Part shown: positions 61,929-64,000 of the stretch, piece by piece
Layout: each line of letters opens with the position of its first letter
Numbering within the stretch: position 1 is the stretch's first letter
Source of the DNA: UBA11524 sp963590165
Lineage (GTDB): Bacteria; Bacillota; Clostridia; Christensenellales; Aristaeellaceae
Assembly (NCBI GenBank): GCA_963590165.1
Contig: CAVANO010000032.1
Coordinates: forward strand, 1 to 64,000
Direction of reading: 5' to 3'
DNA: 64,000 bases
Program-made: the position numbers and the translations under genes
Notes under the pieces: generated by a model
The model's input: the letters and a program-made list of their open reading frames with translations, nothing else
The model's database searches: none
Told to the model about the DNA's origin: nothing

Positions 61929-63580
61929 GAAGGCTGTTTGCATGGTGGCAATGGGCGTTGCTGGCTGCCTTTGCCGCCGCGCTGACCTTCGGCGCAATTG
62001 AGGCCGGTCAGGTTGGCAACCATCTGCAATACATGATCAGTGCCCCTGCACAGCAGACCGCAAGCAGCAGCACCGAAAGCACGGAGGTTAAGCCAAATCA
62101 GCCTATTGCCGATTGGGTGACGAGCCTGCGCAGCATGACGGAAGAATGGGATTTGACGACGATGGAACGCTGGACAATCGGCGGCGTCATCGAGTCAACC
62201 ACCGTGTCGGGCGGCTCGGAAAGCAAGGAGGCACGCATCGAACTGGTCGGCAAGTACGGCTTTCAGGTGCGGCAGAAGTTCCTTCACTACGGCCGCCTGC
62301 CGTATGAATCGGAAATCGAAAGCGGTGCGGCGGTCGCAGTGCTGGATGAGGATCTCGCGCTGGCGCTCTTCCGCGTGGCGGATCCTGTCGGGCGAACCAT
62401 TTTCATCGGGGATACGCAGTATACCGTCATCGGCATCGCACGGCACAGCAAACATGTCGGCGAATACAAGGAGTACAGCGCATATGTGCCGTTGAACTCA
62501 ATGATTGCGTCGAGCAACGTGATTGACACATTGCTGGTGGAGGCAATCCCGAAGGAAGGCACCGGCGCGAGCGTGTCCTTCCAGACAGTCGTGACGAACT
62601 GGCATACGGGCGGCTCGTTCTTCGACCTCGGCAAGGAAAGTATGGGCGCGACGCTCTGGCTTCGCGTGCTGCTCTTCCTGACCGGTGCAGCACTGCTGTT
62701 CAAATTCATCGCGTTCCTGAACCGGCGTGTCGGGCATTACACAAAGAGGTATCGGCAGCAGCTGCAGGAGAAGTATGCGGTCAGCCTGATGCCGGAGTTG
62801 ATTGGCGTGATTGCGCTCTTCGTGCTGGGCTACGGTGCAGCGGCAGGCGCTGGTGCACTGTTGATGACCTACATCATCGAGCCGGTGTATACCTTCACGG
62901 AGTGGATTCCGAGCGTGCTGGTCGAATGGGATGACATCACTGCTGCGTTCTGGAACGTCTGGCAGGGAAATGCCGTCATCAAGGAACTGCGCACGATGGA
63001 GATTCTCCGGCTGCGCTGGCTGACGCTGCTGGTGCAGGGTTGCTCTGCCGGTGCAGGCGTGCTGCTGGGCATTCTCTGCGGACGCATCCGTTCTTCGCAG
63101 GCAATGGTCGCCGACAGCGTGAATGCGCTCTATCGGCAGGGAACGGTCATGTCCACCGTGGAGACGAAGAAGATCATCGAGATGAGCGACTTGGGCTATG
63201 TGCTCTGCAACACGTCGGATGCAACGAATCACGGCGAGGCGGTGCCGATGGTGCGCATTATCAATGCCGAGGCGGTGCTGAAAAAGCTGCCCGGCGGACG
63301 GCGCGACGGCACGTTTGTGCTGGAGGTTGTCGATGAGCAGATTGCTGCGAATAACCGCCGCTGGCTGATTACGTGTCAGGACGGCGAAAAGACGGTCGAG
63401 GAAGCCAAACGCGACTGGGATTTGCAGCTGCCGATTGCCGTGCTGACGCGCATTGTCTACGGTACGCAGACATTTGCCGACTTCCTGGAATGCAACGCCG
63501 GATACGATATGCGCATGCGCTCCCCTGCAATGGACGGCATGTTCAGCCACCATCTGACGCTGACCGGCAGAACAGAATAA
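61925..63580 (+). CDS. MacB-like ABC permease fused to an Eis/SCP2-like C-terminal domain
   Basis: Predicted 551 residues from a TTG start that overlaps the previous stop (TTGA); GGAG lies 11 bases upstream. Order: membrane helix (about 8-28), extracellular MacB-type core domain (about 30-235, with GRTIFIGDTQYTVIGIA), three more membrane helices (about 240-262, 285-312, 358-380), then a soluble cytoplasmic region. From residue 442 (MVRIINAEAVLKKLP, then VLEVVDE, then LTRIVYGTQTFADFL) this resembles the sterol-carrier-like C-terminal domain of Eis acetyltransferases. I know of no such fusion. No ATPase is adjacent. Confidence 0.75.
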   Translation: MRRLFAWWQWALLAAFAAALTFGAIEAGQVGNHLQYMISAPAQQTASSSTESTEVKPNQPIADWVTSLRSMTEEWDLTTMERWTIGGVIESTTVSGGSESKEARIELVGKYGFQVRQKFLHYGRLPYESEIESGAAVAVLDEDLALALFRVADPVGRTIFIGDTQYTVIGIARHSKHVGEYKEYSAYVPLNSMIASSNVIDTLLVEAIPKEGTGASVSFQTVVTNWHTGGSFFDLGKESMGATLWLRVLLFLTGAALLFKFIAFLNRRVGHYTKRYRQQLQEKYAVSLMPELIGVIALFVLGYGAAAGAGALLMTYIIEPVYTFTEWIPSVLVEWDDITAAFWNVWQGNAVIKELRTMEILRLRWLTLLVQGCSAGAGVLLGILCGRIRSSQAMVADSVNALYRQGTVMSTVETKKIIEMSDLGYVLCNTSDATNHGEAVPMVRIINAEAVLKKLPGGRRDGTFVLEVVDEQIAANNRRWLITCQDGEKTVEEAKRDWDLQLPIAVLTRIVYGTQTFADFLECNAGYDMRMRSPAMDGMFSHHLTLTGRTE

Positions 63581-63632
63581 AAAACCACCCATCGGCGCTG
63601 GAATGGAATAGCAACCGATGGGTGGTTTCTGT
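63580..63632 (+). terminator. Terminator of the envelope operon
   Basis: A 14-bp perfect stem, AAACCACCCATCGG (63582-63595) with CCGATGGGTGGTTT (63615-63628), directly after the stop codon. Confidence 0.85.
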
Positions 63633-63767
63633 TGAACAGAATCAGAAGTTACATGATCAATCATGCAACTAATATGGGAATGCTTCGCAGCACGCTATTC
63701 ATCGTCATTGGGTAATGCATTATTTTGCCAAAACTCAACTATGAAAATGAAAACAAGCGTGGTGCCG

Positions 63768-63808
63768 AAGGAGTCAAGGGGGCGACCGGAAAGCCACCTT
63801 GGAAGTTA
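63768..63808 (-). repeat. Diverged copy of the 46177 repeat
   Basis: Read on the minus strand this matches the first 40 bases of the 73-bp unit (GGCTTTCCGGTCGCCCCCTT against GGCTTTCCGCTCGCCCCCTT). It reaches into the stop codon of the gene at 63806. The rest of 63633-63767 shows nothing recognisable. Confidence 0.7.
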
Positions 63809-64000
63809 CATTGCTGTAGGCAGCCCATGCTTGACGCGGTCATGCTCCTCCGCGCGCTTGGCATTGTTGAAGCGGTCAAGCGTGCCGACAAGATAGCCCG
63901 TGATGCGGCGGATGCGCTGGAACGGCACCGTGCCGAAATCATAGGAAAGTTCCACATCATCGCCGTCAAGCGTGATGTCCATCTGCAGCGGTTCGCGGTT
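63806..64000 (-). CDS. nrdD: Anaerobic ribonucleoside-triphosphate reductase, C-terminal part (cut by window edge)
   Basis: The last 64 codons of a minus-strand gene that begins beyond the window. The peptide contains RITGYLVGTLDRFNNAK then RAEEHDRVKH, which resembles the C-terminal glycyl-radical-proximal part of NrdD (GYLG...RFN.GK..E...RVKH). The Cys expected before the glycine motif in many NrdD proteins is not seen (RRITGYL), so a related small subunit or domain is possible. It marks an anaerobe if correct. Confidence 0.6.
   Translation of the reverse strand, partial: NREPLQMDITLDGDDVELSYDFGTVPFQRIRRITGYLVGTLDRFNNAKRAEEHDRVKHGLPTAM

Noticed and set aside
62498..63664. 388-codon minus-strand frame opposite the MacB-like gene
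   Set aside because: Antisense shadow, His/Arg/Gln-rich, crossing a terminator.

Overview
The window is a stretch of bacterial chromosome, GC-rich by eye, coding densely on both strands with short gaps, strong Shine-Dalgarno sites and many 4-bp ATGA gene overlaps. The gene set (ParA/ParB, WalJ, YbaB-RecR, RodA with a class B PBP, VanY-type carboxypeptidases, PepV, MsmX-style sugar permeases without their own ATPase, anaerobic ribonucleotide reductase) points to an anaerobic, gut-type, high-GC Firmicute (class Clostridia). This placement is inferred from gene content only; there is no rRNA here.

Layout. 1-460: the end of a dispersed inverted-repeat element, a terminator and a possible structured RNA. 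460-9879 (minus): ABC-F protein, CPBP protease, WalJ, LicD, split transketolase, priming sugar transferase, ParB, ParA, and MetF with its own promoter. 10036-10276: a full copy of the element, with terminal inverted repeats and TA ends. 10297-11974 (plus): small unknown protein and PepV. 12015-17128 (minus): a two-gene operon of a tubulin/FtsZ-like protein and a 1064-residue actin/Hsp70-like protein, the best candidate for an undescribed system. 17290-20074 (minus): SDR, purine nucleoside phosphorylase and phosphopentomutase. 20182-21321 (plus): HAD phosphatase and a highly expressed zinc-ribbon protein. 21593-32556 (minus): DRE-TIM acyl-CoA condensing enzyme, aminotransferase, O-antigen ligase-like polymerase, RecR, YbaB, DUF4097 protein and a type IIA topoisomerase pair.

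32862-41719 (plus): tRNA-Trp, a PLD-DEAD-DUF3427 helicase with a YgjP-like metallopeptidase, a zinc-motif-less M16 protein, then FHA - (AT-rich insert with a HARE-HTH protein) - RodA/FtsW - PBP2, the order known from actinobacterial wall-elongation clusters. 41810-44926: zinc-binding small protein, GH27 alpha-galactosidase and GH51 arabinofuranosidase (plant-glycan use). 45063-52991 (minus): M42 peptidase, formate/nitrite channel, two VanY carboxypeptidases, GalE, UvrA. 53227-63580 (plus): a seven-gene envelope operon mixing two propeller-plus-solute-binding proteins, two sugar-type ABC permeases, a HlyD-like adaptor and a MacB-like permease fused to an Eis/SCP2-like domain. The right edge cuts a gene matching the C-terminus of NrdD.

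Between genes there is an unusual amount of short repeat DNA: tandem arrays with 17-20 bp periods, built on 13-base micro-hairpins (5-bp stem, 3-base loop), and longer strings of such hairpins. Several arrays abut stop codons.
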